From the NCBI GenBank assembly GCA_003427395.1, contig BFEA01000050.1, positions 4,293,581-4,327,436 on the forward strand: a stretch of DNA of 33,856 bases. Direction: 5' to 3'. Position numbers and translations under genes: made by a program. Of the stretch, positions 17,291 through 28,080 are shown in pieces (within the stretch, counting starts at the first letter, position 1; each line of letters begins with the position of its first letter). The notes below the pieces were generated by a model that saw nothing but the letters and a program-made list of their open reading frames with translations, did no database searches and was not told the DNA's origin. The stretch is from Chara braunii. Its lineage: Eukaryota; Streptophyta; Charophyceae; Charales; Characeae.

Positions 17291-18879
17291 TTCTTCTTTT
17301 TTTTTTAATCCATCCCGAGTGGATGCTAGGGGTGCTGGTAAGAGCAGGCACCATTAGCACTCCCGGGGAGGGTCCGTCTATGGGTGGGGAGCAACATCTG
17401 CTGGAAAGGGGGTCCAGCGTCCCTGAACATTGTAGTTGTGTGTTTGATCAGACATGTAGTTGTGATGGCAGCCAGCTGCAGGGCTCACCTACCAGGACTA
17501 GAATTTGGCAGGTAGCACTAAACAATAGCCTGATTTGCGTGCCTACATGACAGCCTATGTTAAGCCAAAATTAAGTGATAGCATTAGTATGCATGGATCT
17601 CACGGCTGCCGCTAGGGGAACTGGGACCAGATTCTGACCGATTGTAAGTAGTGTTCTGCTTCCCCCCTTCCTTTCAGCAATCAGTCCCTTGCTGATGAAG
17701 ATGTTTGTTTGAACAGACTTGTAGTGTTCACTCCCTTTTGGTTCCCCGGGCCGTAACTTTATCTTACGATCTCTGGAGCTCTCTCTTTTCCGTAAGGCTG
17801 CAGGTGGTACCCTTTCTATCTTAGAGCTCCCATTTTCCCCTGGCCCAGCCCTTATTCCTGGAGTAGCTCAGTACCATTTCCTGTCCCGTATCTCTTTGTT
17901 CTCCTTCAGTTCAGTCTAATTCCAGGTGTCTGCAACCCTTCCCTTTGGTTATGGACGGTTCACCCCCAGGGGAGCCTTATGTCGACAAAGGCCGAAATTT
18001 GAGGGAGACAGCGGTTTTGAACAACATACCTTGAGTTGGCTGCGGTCGTACCTCAAGCCTGCTGCTCACCCTACCCCGCTAGCATACTTTCTGGAAGTTC
18101 TCTTTTTTCCTGTGCATACATTCTGAAGACTAAAGTTCCACTTCCCATTCCCTGGCTATGAACGAGAGCAGAGTTTGGAAGACCATGAATGACGACTCAC
18201 AGACAGATTTGCGACCCCCAGTCTTGTTTCGGGCGTTGATTGCTTCCCTTTCTGGGGGAGGCTTGACCTCCTGCCTCAGGGCAGTCCTCTGCCTGTATCG
18301 AGATATAGGTGGAGTAGGCTGTGTGTTTGTTTCCTTCCCGCGCGGCGATGACCATTTCTCACTAAGCCGGAACCACGCGGGGGACTTCAGTTCCGTCTGT
18401 TTCCCCACGCTCAATTTGCCAAAAATCCTTGGCACACCCCATTTTTGCTGTCTTTCAGGGCCTATTCCGCACAACTTATCACTCCGACCGGAAGACAGTG
18501 CAGGGCGTGAGGTTGAACATTACCAATGGGAGTGAGCAGATGGGGGACTGGGCCTCGTAGGTCCACCATCCGCCTGTGTCGTCTCCCACCACCCTCACCC
18601 AAACGAGAGCAGCCCAAGACTGGTCTTTGTCCAACTCCTCATTTCTAGTTAGTTTTGACAGTCTATCTCTGGGAAGAGCTGGTTCATATGCTTCTAGTGC
18701 CACCGGAAGACCCATAATTCGTTTTTTTTAATTTCTTTTTCTTTGAGGGGGTGGTGTTCGGGTTGTGCAACCCCAATCAGCCCCCAAACCCTCCCTTCCC
18801 CCCACACACTGGCCGCCACACGGCCGCAAAGTCGCGTGGCTGCATGGTCATGGCCGCCTCCGGGGGGGATTCGTAGCCT
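17291..18879 (-). mobile_element. LINE copy 2, 3' portion (degenerate)
   Basis: The minus-strand copy of the same LINE family as at 1-5364. A T-run at about 17291-17308 is its A-tail. The adjacent 110 bp (GGTGCTGGTAAGAGCAGGCA, GTCTATGGGTGGGGAGCA, GGTCCAGCGTCCC) is the inverted match of 5215-5335. At 18535-18715 the minus frame ALEAYEPALPRDRLSKLTRN, then VWVRVVGDDTGGWW, matches the ORF2 C-terminal region of copy 1. The part between is decayed and includes an unrelated LTR remnant (18366-18530). The 5' continuation of this copy lies on the far side of the Ty3 element at 32126-32260. Confidence 0.75.
18366..18530 (+). repeat. LTR-end remnant, inverted relative to the Ty3 LTRs
   Basis: Read on the minus strand from about 18525, this matches the + strand start of the LTR at 18893: AACCTCACGCCC, then CGGAGTGA, GGTGTGCCAAGGATTTT, a GTGGGG block and CGGAACTGA. 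It is therefore the 3' end of a related LTR in + orientation, probably a truncated or solo LTR that entered LINE copy 2 before the present Ty3 insertion. Confidence 0.6.
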
Positions 18880-18885
18880 CCGGTG
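18880..18885. other. Ty3 target-site duplication, left
   Basis: CCGGTG on the + strand (CACCGG on the minus), repeated at 32120-32125. LTR sequence begins inside and LINE copy 2 lies outside on both sides. A 4-6 bp duplication fits Ty3 integrase; the exact length depends on how the LTR end is set. Confidence 0.7.
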
Positions 18886-21093
18886 TGATGCCTAACCTCA
18901 CGCCCGGTGCGACTTCCTGATCGGAGTGAGAGTGGGCCTGGAAGTGCGACAAGGGGGTGTGCCAAGGATTTTACTAAAGTGGGGGTGGAGTCCCAGGTCG
19001 GAACTGAGATCTCCTGTGACAAGTTTCAGGGATACGAATGCAAGAGGGTAGGCGCGGGTCGGAGTCCTGTTTACGCTTCAGAGAGCGGAGCTACCGCCTT
19101 CGTTGGTTTCGTTGTCTGGGTCGGACTCGTATCTGGTGCACCGCCAGGACGCTATGGCTATCACCTGCCGACGGCTAACGTCGCAGGTCTCGGAATCCGA
19201 CGTGGCTGACCTCAGTCAAAGGCTGTGCGCCCATCGTTCTTCCTCTGAGCGAGTTCGCCGGATGAAGCCGGAGGCTCGGTAATCATGCTCTTGCAAACAC
19301 TCAGAGCACGGGGGTTGGGGCTAGTAGGGAGCGATTGCGAGCCAGGGGACGATGGTGAGGGAGTGAAAGGGCAGGATGCGGTGATAGGGAGGGAATTCGG
19401 TCCCCAAGACAATGATTCCGGGTTTCGCGATGACGTGACACGTGTATGAGTTAGGGACGCCGGGAGGATGGGGGATACGTCCCAAGGCCTGGTCAATATT
19501 CCACTCGTAAATACGTTTGTTCCCCATTAAGTAGGGAAACTCTAGAGGTTCTGCCCTTGATAGTGTAGACAAACATGCGTGCTCCCAATACTCCCGGAAT
19601 TCACGATCCCTCAGACACTCACGGTTAGTAATACGAAAAGAGATTTCGATATTCATACTGCAGGGTGGGGTGAAAATTCAGACATTCAGGGAGCCTGGCC
19701 GAGTACAGATCTTGCAGACACGCGTGTAAGTGACGACCCTCTTCGGTCGGGCTTACATGTGCGTGCACAAGGTCTGTCCGTCGACCAGGTGGGTAAAGAT
19801 TGCAACTCACAACCTGTACACACTTGGACTTTTAACCTGAAGGTAGTTGGTCCTATTGTGAGACAAACATCTGATCATCTAGCATGCTCATCTAGTTTCA
19901 TACTCAGACAGAAAAACACCAAACATCCATGCATCCAGCTTCGAACACACACACACCAAAAAGGAGTTGACAATCATTTGTGGATCAATTCTTCAGCCAT
20001 TGGCGAGGGATCATACAAAATTCGTATGTGACCAACCAATCAGATTGTCGATTCATGCGGAAAGATGAGGGAAGTGGGGGAGACAATCACACATCAATCC
20101 TTAGGCAAGAAACAAAGAAAAAGCCTAAGATGCCGATCCAAAAAGGACAACGGCGACTTGTGCCAGATACCAAAATTGCTTAGAGGAATAGAAGAGAAGC
20201 ACCATCACAACATGTCCCGTCTCTCCTTCTCTCTTTCTCTTCACAACACCCCGAGGCGGGCAGTACGTCGCCACGCACTCCACACAGAGTTGTCACCCCG
20301 CTTATCCTGAACATGCAAGCCAGGTTTGCTCGTGTGCCACCGTTCGTCGCGACCCAGCGTCAACCCCGCATGTCCAGCACCAGCCTGTCGGATCGCCCAA
20401 CTCTCTGCTTACCTTCCGACTCCTACTCGTTAGCCGATCCTCTCGACCGCGTTAACTCCAAAATTCATAGAGCGCGAGCTAGTCATGCTTGCAAAATTTA
20501 TAGCATGTGCATTTGCACGAGATACTTGGGATTGTGCCTAAGTGGGAAGGAGGGAGGAGGAAGGAAGTGCCTACGAGTTCATGGCCAGGCCGTGGCGTGG
20601 GGGACGTAGCCACACTCCACACATCGATATGGTCATGTAAAAGTTCAGGTCAATAGGAAAGGGGGATAAATATGAGTGCGTAAGGGCGCCACAAAAGATA
20701 TCAAGAACGAGAGGATTACAATTACAATCACGCCCGCCAAAACAAGAATTAAGGCGTGGAAAAGTCAGAGCACATATCCTAACGCGGCAAAGCATGCGCA
20801 AGCAAGAAGCGTCGTGCAACAAAGTTGCGATGTACGTTCATGTACCCAAATTCCTAGCCTAAATCCTAATTACAAAAAAAAATTCTGAGAGAAGAAAATT
20901 CCGGGAGCCCACGGGGGCTCGACATCAGTTGAAAATTCAAAACGATTTTCCCGCGCGATGATCGCGCCAAATTTCCCATTTCCCACAACATAACAAGAAA
21001 GAAGCTATGACAACAGTTATCTTCCGTGGTCGCTAAGGCCCCGAAGTAGCGTTGTGCAGAAAGTCGCGCGGTTGCCGAAAACAGTTTGTCACA
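18886..21093 (-). repeat. Ty3 3' LTR
   Basis: About 2.2 kb, matching 29791-32119 along its length. On the coding strand it starts TGTGACAAACTG and ends near GGCATCA, giving TG..CA termini. It contains a short CA-repeat (about 19949). It lacks an about 108-bp segment present in the 5' LTR and has a small extra GTACGTTCAT near 20833. No genes within. Confidence 0.88.
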
Positions 21094-21879
21094 TATGTGA
21101 CGCCCAGGGGGTTCCAATCTTGAGCAAGCTCCTGCTTGCTCGTTCATCATCCGCCGATCCCACAGGGTATGCCGACGATCGACATGGAGTTTACACATGC
21201 CACTTATCGTGAGATAAGAGTGTGGAAGTCATCCAGGTGGCATTCGTGAGCTACGAACCTAGAGGTTGTCGGGGAAGGGTAACCTTATGACGGGCGGAGG
21301 AAGAGGAGGGTGAGCTTGTGGGAGGGGTGGCAAAAATCGACGAAGTTCTCGATCTCCAGTGGCGAGTCGTGTGTAGTGGACGGTGCGGTGGATGCGAGGG
21401 AATTGGTGGGGGAGCGAGGCGAGGTAATCAGGGTAGAGAGTATAGAGGGTGCGGGGGATCGTGGCGCGGAAATTCTCATGATCTTTGCACGCGGGGATGT
21501 TGCCTGCGATTATGCAATAGAATTCTATATTATTATATTCACGCCAGGCCACGCTGAAGAGAAGAACGTTGAGGGGAAAGGAGGTTACAAGGGATCGGGT
21601 GGTGGCATGCAGAAAGATGGTAGCGATGAGGCGGGTGGAATAGAGTTGGTGGAAGAGGGAAGGCGGGAAGGGGTGCCCGTCGAGAGAAAATGGGGGACGG
21701 CCTGCAAGCTGGTGAAGGGTAAGGTAATCAAGGGGACGACGGTATAAAGACCAGGGACGAAACCCGAGCGCCCTCATCTGCACGTAGGCAAAGGGTGGGC
21801 CATGGCAGAGGGGATTGAGTCGGCGAAGGACTTCTTCGTCAACGCCTGCTGCGTGATCCCTCTGCGGTGACACCATCTC
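21094..21879 (-). other. Ty3 region between third frame and 3' LTR
   Basis: Follows the Arg-rich end of the 285-codon frame. A 205-codon open stretch on the minus strand (21876-21259) is Pro/Leu/Arg-rich with no recognised motif, and a + strand frame of 145 codons overlaps it. Neither is supported by a family. No clear polypurine tract is visible at the LTR junction (the coding strand reads GGAACCCCCTGGGCGTCACA before TGTGAC). Confidence 0.4.
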
Positions 21880-23322
21880 TCACCGGTTCCTCATGCGGCG
21901 GCTCGGGGTTGGGAGCTGGATCACCCGGTAACAGGCTAACAGCCATGTCGCTGGTCCGTGCGATTGCTTGATCGGCCGCTTTCTTTCTGCCTTCTCGCGC
22001 CTCTTCTGCTTTGCGGCTCTGTCTTCTTCCTCGCTTCGTTCGCTGGAGCTGCTCGACTCCTCTGATTCCATTGCTCCCGACTCGCTCTCCTCTGTCCCGT
22101 TGTAATCGGGATCGTCAGATCCCGTCCCCGAGTTCTCCTCTTCTTCTTCTTCTTCTTCTTCTTCTTCTTCCTCTTCACTCGCCTCCTCTCTCTCTTCTTC
22201 GTCTACCTCCTCTCTCTCCTCTCCTCTCCGAGTGATCGGATTCCAAAGGGCGAGATCGGTCACGTCGATGACCAGGTAGTGGCCCGAGGAGGGGTGGTAG
22301 CAGTTGTCCCCGTTAATCTCCGTGCACGTGGACCACGACAGATGCGACGCAAACGTACGGGTGAGCGCGACTGATGTGGGCCGCTCGTCGCAGCGTGAAA
22401 GGACGTCCAGAGGCAGGTCGTCCAAGAGCTGCGCCAGGAATACCAGGTCTTCATTCGTGATCGGCTCCAGATGGACGTCCCTCACCTCTCCGAACAGGAT
22501 CCCCAACAACTCCCCCTCTGTATCCATTCTCCACGCTTGGACTATCAACAACTTCACCTCGTTGTCGGGGACTTCGTCTTCTTCGTCCTTGTTGGCCGGC
22601 TCGGCCCAATGGAACACCACCTCGAGAAGACAGAAACTGAGCACGATGTACGCATTCCACCACACTGACTCCCTCCACTTGTCGGCTTCAAGGATCGACA
22701 CATTTAGCTGCCTGATCGACTTCAAGTATCGGCACATCTAGCTGCCTGACCCGAAAGGATAGAGGGGCGTCAGTAGCGGACTGCCAGAAGGTGGGGAGGT
22801 CGGAGGGAAGCCCGAAACTCGAGAGGTGATGCCGATTCATTGGGGCGGCGCAAAGGGAAGGAACTCCGGGATGAAAACCTCCGACGCAGCAAGACAAAGT
22901 CAGAATTGGCTAAGATCGACGTCGTTAGTGGAGACGATCCGATCGTCGGGCTGAGCTAACAGTTGGATCCACGCGGCCATGAGATCCCGCGCCCAGAGTC
23001 GCAACTGTTGGAGGACACCTGCGTGGGACGCTTCATGCAACGTCGTAAGATCGTCGATAAAGGCGACGATTACTGACATGTGGTTGACGACTGGTGGAGA
23101 CAGTCGTAGAAAAGTCGATGCCTCGGCCAACACTCACACTCTGTCGCTGACCCGTACAAACCGAAACTCTGCTGCCGTGTGGATGGCCGCCGTGCTGAAG
23201 AAAGTCGTGAATCGAAGCAGATCGGGACTCAATCGTGGTTGCTGCACCTGCCGGATAGACGAGATATGCCCCCCAGGTCTCATTAGACGCTCACTAATGA
23301 TTTGCTCTGTGGAAAAACTCAT
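21880..23322 (-). pseudogene. Ty3 third reading frame, unknown acidic protein
   Basis: Lies between integrase and the 3' LTR, where some LTR elements carry env-like or other extra genes. Reading 5'->3' on the minus strand: MSFSTEQIISERLMRPGGHI; a TGA at 23134-23136; VLAEASTFLRLSPPVVNHMS to a TGA at 22900; a frame change; PTFWQSATDAPLSFRVRQLD; then a 285-codon open frame from 22737. A 34-bp tandem duplication (22681-22714 and 22715-22748) breaks the frame. The last part holds KLLIVQAWRMDTEGELLGIL, a long Glu run (GAA repeat), a Ser/Glu-rich acidic tract and a basic KQKRREKAERKRP that could be a nuclear signal. No signal peptide, transmembrane helix or Env motif is seen. The family is not recognised. 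Confidence 0.55.
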
Positions 23323-23489
23323 GGCGATGGGGAAGAAGGTGGAGACGAGGGTTGGAAAGAAGGAAAAGCAGTGTATTCGAAATCGTTGTCTTCCTCCTCA
23401 GAAGTGGAGGACGATGTAGACGATGAGAAAGACGAAGAAGAGGGTAAGGGACAGAGATAGGATACATGTCGGATGATCCGTCGAGCCGA

Positions 23490-24530
23490 TCAGCTTCCCG
23501 AGACCTCTGATGCAAGCCGCACCGTGTTCACTCCGCTAGGACCGAGTTCGACTACGCGGAATCGCCCGAAGAATCGTGGCGCTAAGTTGCCTTGGCGAGC
23601 ACATTTCCTTACCTGCACTATGTCCCCGAATTTATACTGGGACCAAGGTCCAGCGTTCCCGTTTCGGGCCTCATAGCTCCGGACCTGACGTTCGTGGGCC
23701 ATTTCGGTCATTCGTTGTCTTTTCCGGGCTAACCGAGGAAGGGCCTTTTCGATCAGTTTCAATTGGAGTTGAGCCTTATCCTTAACCATCGCCCGAGGGT
23801 CGTTCGTCTTCAGGCTCGGCAAAGCTACGCAAGCCTAGCTATTTGTCCGTAACCGGAAAGGGGTCAGGCCGGTGGACTCATGGGGTGTCCCCCGATGAAT
23901 GGCTAGGATGTGTTCCACTATATCGGGCCAAGGCCTCGTATCTCTAGCGGCAATATTCTGTCGGATGGGGTCTTGATTACTCGGTTGGCGTTTTCTACGA
24001 GGCCATTTGATAATTTGATTGGGACATATGTGGGGCGGTGTTCCGAATAGAAACACCATGGCATGATGCGTGACCAGACTCCTCAGGACTTCCCCTCGGA
24101 ATTCGGGCCCATCGTCCATTAGGATTTCCTCGGTACCCTGATGCATTCCGAGAAAACATTTGACATATCGCACAGATTCACACTATTTCCGCCGTCTGTC
24201 GCGTCTTACAGGGATGCGCCTCTATCCATTTGGAAAAATGGTCCACAAAAACAAGGACTGAATATTCGCAACTATTCGGGCCAGGGGGAACGATAATGTC
24301 CGTCGTGTCCATACCGACTTTTTGGAATGGTCATTCAACTACCGTTAGGACAATGGACTAGGGAGGCTGAATCAGCGCTTTATCCACTGCGCAGACCGAA
24401 CAATATTTGACGATGAATTTAACATCGTCCCTGATATTCGAACAGCACCATTCGTTCTTGTCAATAGCCGACTCTGTAATCTTGACAGCAAAGTGGGTGG
24501 CGGTTTCCTTGTGAGTTTACTTAAACGAGT
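23490..24530 (-). pseudogene. Ty3 integrase (broken)
   Basis: Inserts element DNA into the host. On the minus strand: a Cys pair KYCSVCAVDKALIQPP (near 24380-24420), the second half of the N-terminal HHCC zinc motif; then YSVLVFVDHFSKWIEAHPCK with the first catalytic Asp of the DDE core; then ILMDDGPEFRGEVLRSLVTH with the second; and IRQNIAARDTRPWPDIVEHI. The block that should carry the catalytic Glu (usually in NG..ER) is scrambled to HICPNQIIKWPRRKRQ, so that residue is not visible. The C-terminal domain, YKFGDIVQVRKCARQG with RFFGRFRVVELGPSG, ends at 23490. Stops and frameshifts lie between blocks. Confidence 0.85.
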
Positions 24531-25306
24531 CGTATCTCATAAACGGATGAGGCAGTGACATCCAAATCCCACTACCGCCAGTATTTCGTTTCTCTGACTG
24601 TTCGTTCCTCCATCGGTAATCCCGTGCCCTCTCATTGGCCCACCTCCGATCTTCCTTGGTGAATTCTTGCAGGGAGTTTCCGACTACCGTAGCCATTAGA
24701 ACGACATTTGTCCATACCTCGACATGCTGAAACCGACATATCTTTTCTAGGCCTTCGGACGTGGCTTCGAGGAATCGAGCCTCCGTCGGGATCTTGTTGG
24801 TACGTCACAAAGGACATATCCAAGCTTCCGTTCCTATATTGGACACAAGAGTCATGACCCCTAGAGACACATCGCTCACAGTTTACCCAATCAACATATC
24901 CTTCCCCACTGGAACGCATCGGGACTGAATAAACACGTGATATTGTTTCGCAAAAATAGCAGAACTTGTCGGGCAGAGACAAAGAAGAAGAAGATGAGAG
25001 GGGAGAAAGGGCCCCCCTGGAATTACCTTCTCCACCCGTCGCCATTGGGTCCACGTGTCACTTGTTGGAGGTTCGGGGGGGCCACCTCTCCGTACGACGG
25101 TCCCTTGGTCGGCTCCGGCTCCTTCCACAGAGTGATCTCTTCCCCTTTGGCCGCCTTGCTTGGCCGATGAAGTCGTGTCAGTCCGTCGGCATTTTCGTGC
25201 TTCTCTGTCTTTCGATGAACCTACGTTGCGACTTGTACTCACCCTCGTACGAGTACAAGTTGTACTCATTTCTCGTACGCTACTTGTGCTCTAGGGCCCA
25301 TACGAC
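24531..25306 (-). pseudogene. Ty3 pol linker between RNase H and integrase
   Basis: Minus-strand open stretches (25269-24883 and 25054-24632) with Cys-rich DKFCYFCETISRVYSV and NCERCVSRGHDSC, then an Arg/Ser-rich segment. By position this is the RNase H-integrase linker plus part of the integrase N-terminus, but no motif fixes it. A perfect 10-bp inverted repeat ACTTGTACTC (25231-25240) and GAGTACAAGT (25251-25260) lies at its start. Confidence 0.4.
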
Positions 25307-25431
25307 TTTTTTTTTTTTTAATGGTTCCCCCCCCCCCTCAAATTCTAATAAGAATCTGCAGATAGTGCTCAGCCAAATGTTGCTTGTTTTGTGATGTTGC
25401 AACACATATTTGTTTTTTGGAGTTTTTTAAT

Positions 25432-25471
<40 letters not shown>
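25307..25471 (-). other. A-rich insertion inside Ty3 pol
   Basis: Bounded by a 13-bp T-run (25307-25319) and a 37-bp T-run (25435-25471) on the + strand. The pol frame upstream on the minus strand degenerates into poly-Lys at the longer run. The 115 bp between resemble no other part of the element. It is likely a small retroposed insertion or microsatellite expansion within pol. Confidence 0.5.
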
Positions 25472-25985
25472 CCCGTATAGAGGCGTACGGGGACGTACAG
25501 GTTCGTGTACAGATATTACCTGTACGTTTTGTACGGAAAGGCCCCATACATGTACGTTCGGTAACGTAGCGATGGACGATGTCGAAGTCATATTCATGTA
25601 GTCGGACAACCCATAGTCCAATCATGCCCGTATAGTTAGTGAGTTTCTTAAGAGCCAACCGGGGTTCATAATCCTTAATGAGGAGGAACTTCTGCCCATA
25701 CAGATACAGATGAAAATGTTGAATTCCCCAAACGACCGTGTAGCATTCCCTCTGAGGGGCCAAGTCATTTCGTCGTTCATCGGGTACCGTTCGCGAGGCG
25801 TACTCGATGACGTGTTCACGACCGTCCTTCCCCTTCTGAGCCAAAATAGCGGAGATTGCCTCGTGCTGCCAGTTCGTGATGAGTATGAATTGTTTCCTAG
25901 GATCGGGCCGAATCAAAATACGCGTGGAGACCGGGGCCTCCTTCAAGGTGACAAAGGGTTGTTCACAGTGCTTCACACTCCACAT
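25472..25985 (-). pseudogene. Ty3 RNase H
   Basis: Degrades the RNA strand during reverse transcription. The minus-strand frame reads QFILITNWQHEAISAILAQK, then HVIEYASRTVPDERRNDLAP, then ECYTVVWGIQHFHLYLYGQK, then LLIKDYEPRLALKKL and RLHEYDFDIVHR, which is the usual order of the RT-RNase H domain. The first catalytic position, normally Asp in TD(A/W)., is Asn here (TNWQ, codon 25872-25874). The Glu in the ECYTVVW block and the later Asp are present. The N-terminal WSVKHCEQPFVTLK is the RT-RNase H connection. Confidence 0.88.
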
Positions 25986-27253
25986 CCCACTTCAGTGGCT
26001 GGTCCTTTCGTAGGAGGTTTGTTAGAGGCCGAACGATTGCCGCAAACCCCTTGATAAACGAGGCTAGTCCCAAAAAGGCTCGAACCTGCATCAGTGACTT
26101 AGGTGTGGGTGCGCTTTGGACCGCCTCAACCTTTCTTGAATCTGGTCTCAAACCCCCTCGGGTCACCACGTACCCTAGGAACGAGATCTTTGAGAGGAAG
26201 AACTCGCTTTTCTCAAGCGCGATCTTGAATCCAGCATCCCGTAATGCCCCAAGTGCCCATTTGATGTGCTCTGCGTGTTCGTGAAATGATTCAGAATACA
26301 CCAGGATATCGTCCATGTACACAATGACGCAAAAATTAATCATCCCCTGGTCTTGTTGACAAAATTCTGGAATGTGACGTTCATTGCTCTGTGGAAAGTA
26401 GCTGGTGCATTGCATATTCCCATAAGACAACGAATCCACTGTCATTGCCTCAAACAATATGAATGTCGTTTTCGGCTGATCCTCCTCCTTAACCAGGATA
26501 TGATGAAACCTGTGGCAAATATCAAACTTACTTCAATAATTAACATGCCCAATTGCATCTAACAAATCATCAATCCGCGTAAGGGAGTACACATCTTTGA
26601 TTGTGATGTCATTCAATTTCCTATATGCATATGCGGATCAACCCATTTTTCTTCGGAACTAGAACTACGAGAAATGACCAAGGTCTGGTAGTTGGCTCGA
26701 TCCAACCGTTAGCTTCAAATTCTCTGATTCGTTCCAATGCGGCTTTTCGTTCTGTGAGAGAGTACCGGTACGGTTTGCAATGAATAGGCGGATGTGTTTC
26801 GGTTCGAATTTCGTGTTGGATTACTACGGACAGTCCGATGTCTGTGTCTTTGACGCTAATCGCTCCTTGATACTCAGACAGAATGTCGGCAACAAGGCGA
26901 TGAATTTCATCAGGCACGTATCGAGGCATGTGTAGCTCGAAGAGTTGTTCATGGATGTTAACTATTACTTGTTTTGTGCCCATCTTCGTACCGTTTTTGG
27001 GTGGGGGAGACGAAATGAATGATTTGTCCGATCGCCAGGAAAACACTGTGGCAACCATTTGGGCGTCTTCCTCCCGGATTGCCACGTGTTCTTCCGACGT
27101 TATGCCATCGTCGATGTCCCGCGAGCTTACGGGTTTTTCGGTAATCTTGATCCCGAGTTCGTAAGGTGAATGGTCGGCATGCCTAGGGGGTTCCAAAGCT
27201 TCGCTCTCGGCGCCCCGTCGCAACAATCGAACCTCCTTCCCTGCAAAGAGCAA
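25963..27253 (-). pseudogene. Ty3 reverse transcriptase
   Basis: The minus strand carries an N-terminal approach PIHCKPYRYSLTERKAALER, then FEANGWIEPTTRPWSFLVVL and VPKKNGLIRIC. After a frameshift at about 26630 come YRKLNDITIKDVYSLTRIDD and SKFDICHRFHHI (motif A region) with a stop just before it. The catalytic FCVIVYMDDILVYSESFHEH has YMDD at 26308-26319. Then come FFLSKISFLGYVVTRGGLRP and the thumb RAFLGLASFIKGFA. This is the canonical Ty3 RT order. YMDD is intact, while two or more frameshifts and a TGA make the copy inactive. Confidence 0.93.
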
Positions 27254-28080
27254 GGAACGAGGTAGTTCCGTAATATCGCATAAGGTTTTCTTGTCACTGT
27301 ACCTTGAGAGAAGCGAGGTGGTGGCCTCTTATTATTGTATAGGGTCCGAGGGGTTTCCGAAGAATCGGTCATTCGGAATACTTGCACTACCGGTTCCCCT
27401 AGGATTAGAGCCTGTGTCCGTTGGAGGTTTTTTTCTGTAAGGACGAATGTTTTCGTTGCTTTCTACAAGACTGGGTAGCGAGTCAGTTGATGCGACATGT
27501 CCCAGATCATTGGGTCCGCTTCGTCCTCACTGTAGAGGAGCCGATCGACAATTCGGGTCTCTTTTCTCTCTGATCTATTTCATTAAGGGGTTTTCTCTAG
27601 GTGATCACATGATTCAGAAGCGGTTCCCTGATCTTGGGGGGAGTTCTCTGAGTCGTAGGTAGCGTAGTTCGGAGAGTTAAACGCATCGGGATAACATATA
27701 GTTTTCCACCCGTGTTCCGAAGGATGATTGATCACGTGTCGAAATCTAGGTTGGCTCGTGGTGCGGTGAGGGCCGACAATCCCAAGAAAAAGAGGACGTT
27801 GTATATGTTTACGTCCAATACTACAACATCCCCCAAGGCGTGAACTTTTCCTAAGTGAAACGCGACATTTATCATCCTTCTCACCACCTTGATCTTTTCT
27901 TCGTCAGCAGAGACAAGGTGATCTCCCTCCGCTCACGGGATCAGATCCTTTCTTCTCCCTGCCCGTTCCACAATACTCAGAGAGATGGCTAGAACTGCGG
28001 CCCCTGAGTTAATAATAGCATTGTACGAAATTTCCCAGACTTTTATATCGCACTCCACAAATTTCCACGGAATTACCTTA
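27254..28080 (-). pseudogene. Ty3 aspartic protease region
   Basis: Matures the Gag-Pol precursor. On the minus strand, VIPWKFVECDIKVWEISYNA leads to IINSGAAVLAISLSIVE (27985-28020), the strand that in active enzymes reads (I/L)DSGA. Here the catalytic Asp is Asn (codon 28008-28010). Further on, GDVVVLDVNIYNVLFFLGLS and ALTAPRANLDFDT resemble the flap-side and closing part of a retropepsin. After that, 27254-27700 is a poorly conserved protease-RT linker with stops. Confidence 0.75.

Noticed and set aside
17690-17740. Another hammerhead at CTGATGAAGATG
   Set aside because: Core-like CTGATGA is present but no GAAA and no stem II follow.
19940-19965. CA microsatellite in LTR as PLE target
   Set aside because: Short, present in both LTRs, and no PLE sequence adjoins it.
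21259-21876. 205-codon minus-strand gene near the Ty3 3' LTR
   Set aside because: Pro/Leu/Arg-biased composition with overlapping open frames on both strands; no motif.
21880-23322. Retroviral envelope gene
   Set aside because: Position fits, but there is no signal peptide, transmembrane segment or cleavage motif; the protein is acidic and nuclear-looking.
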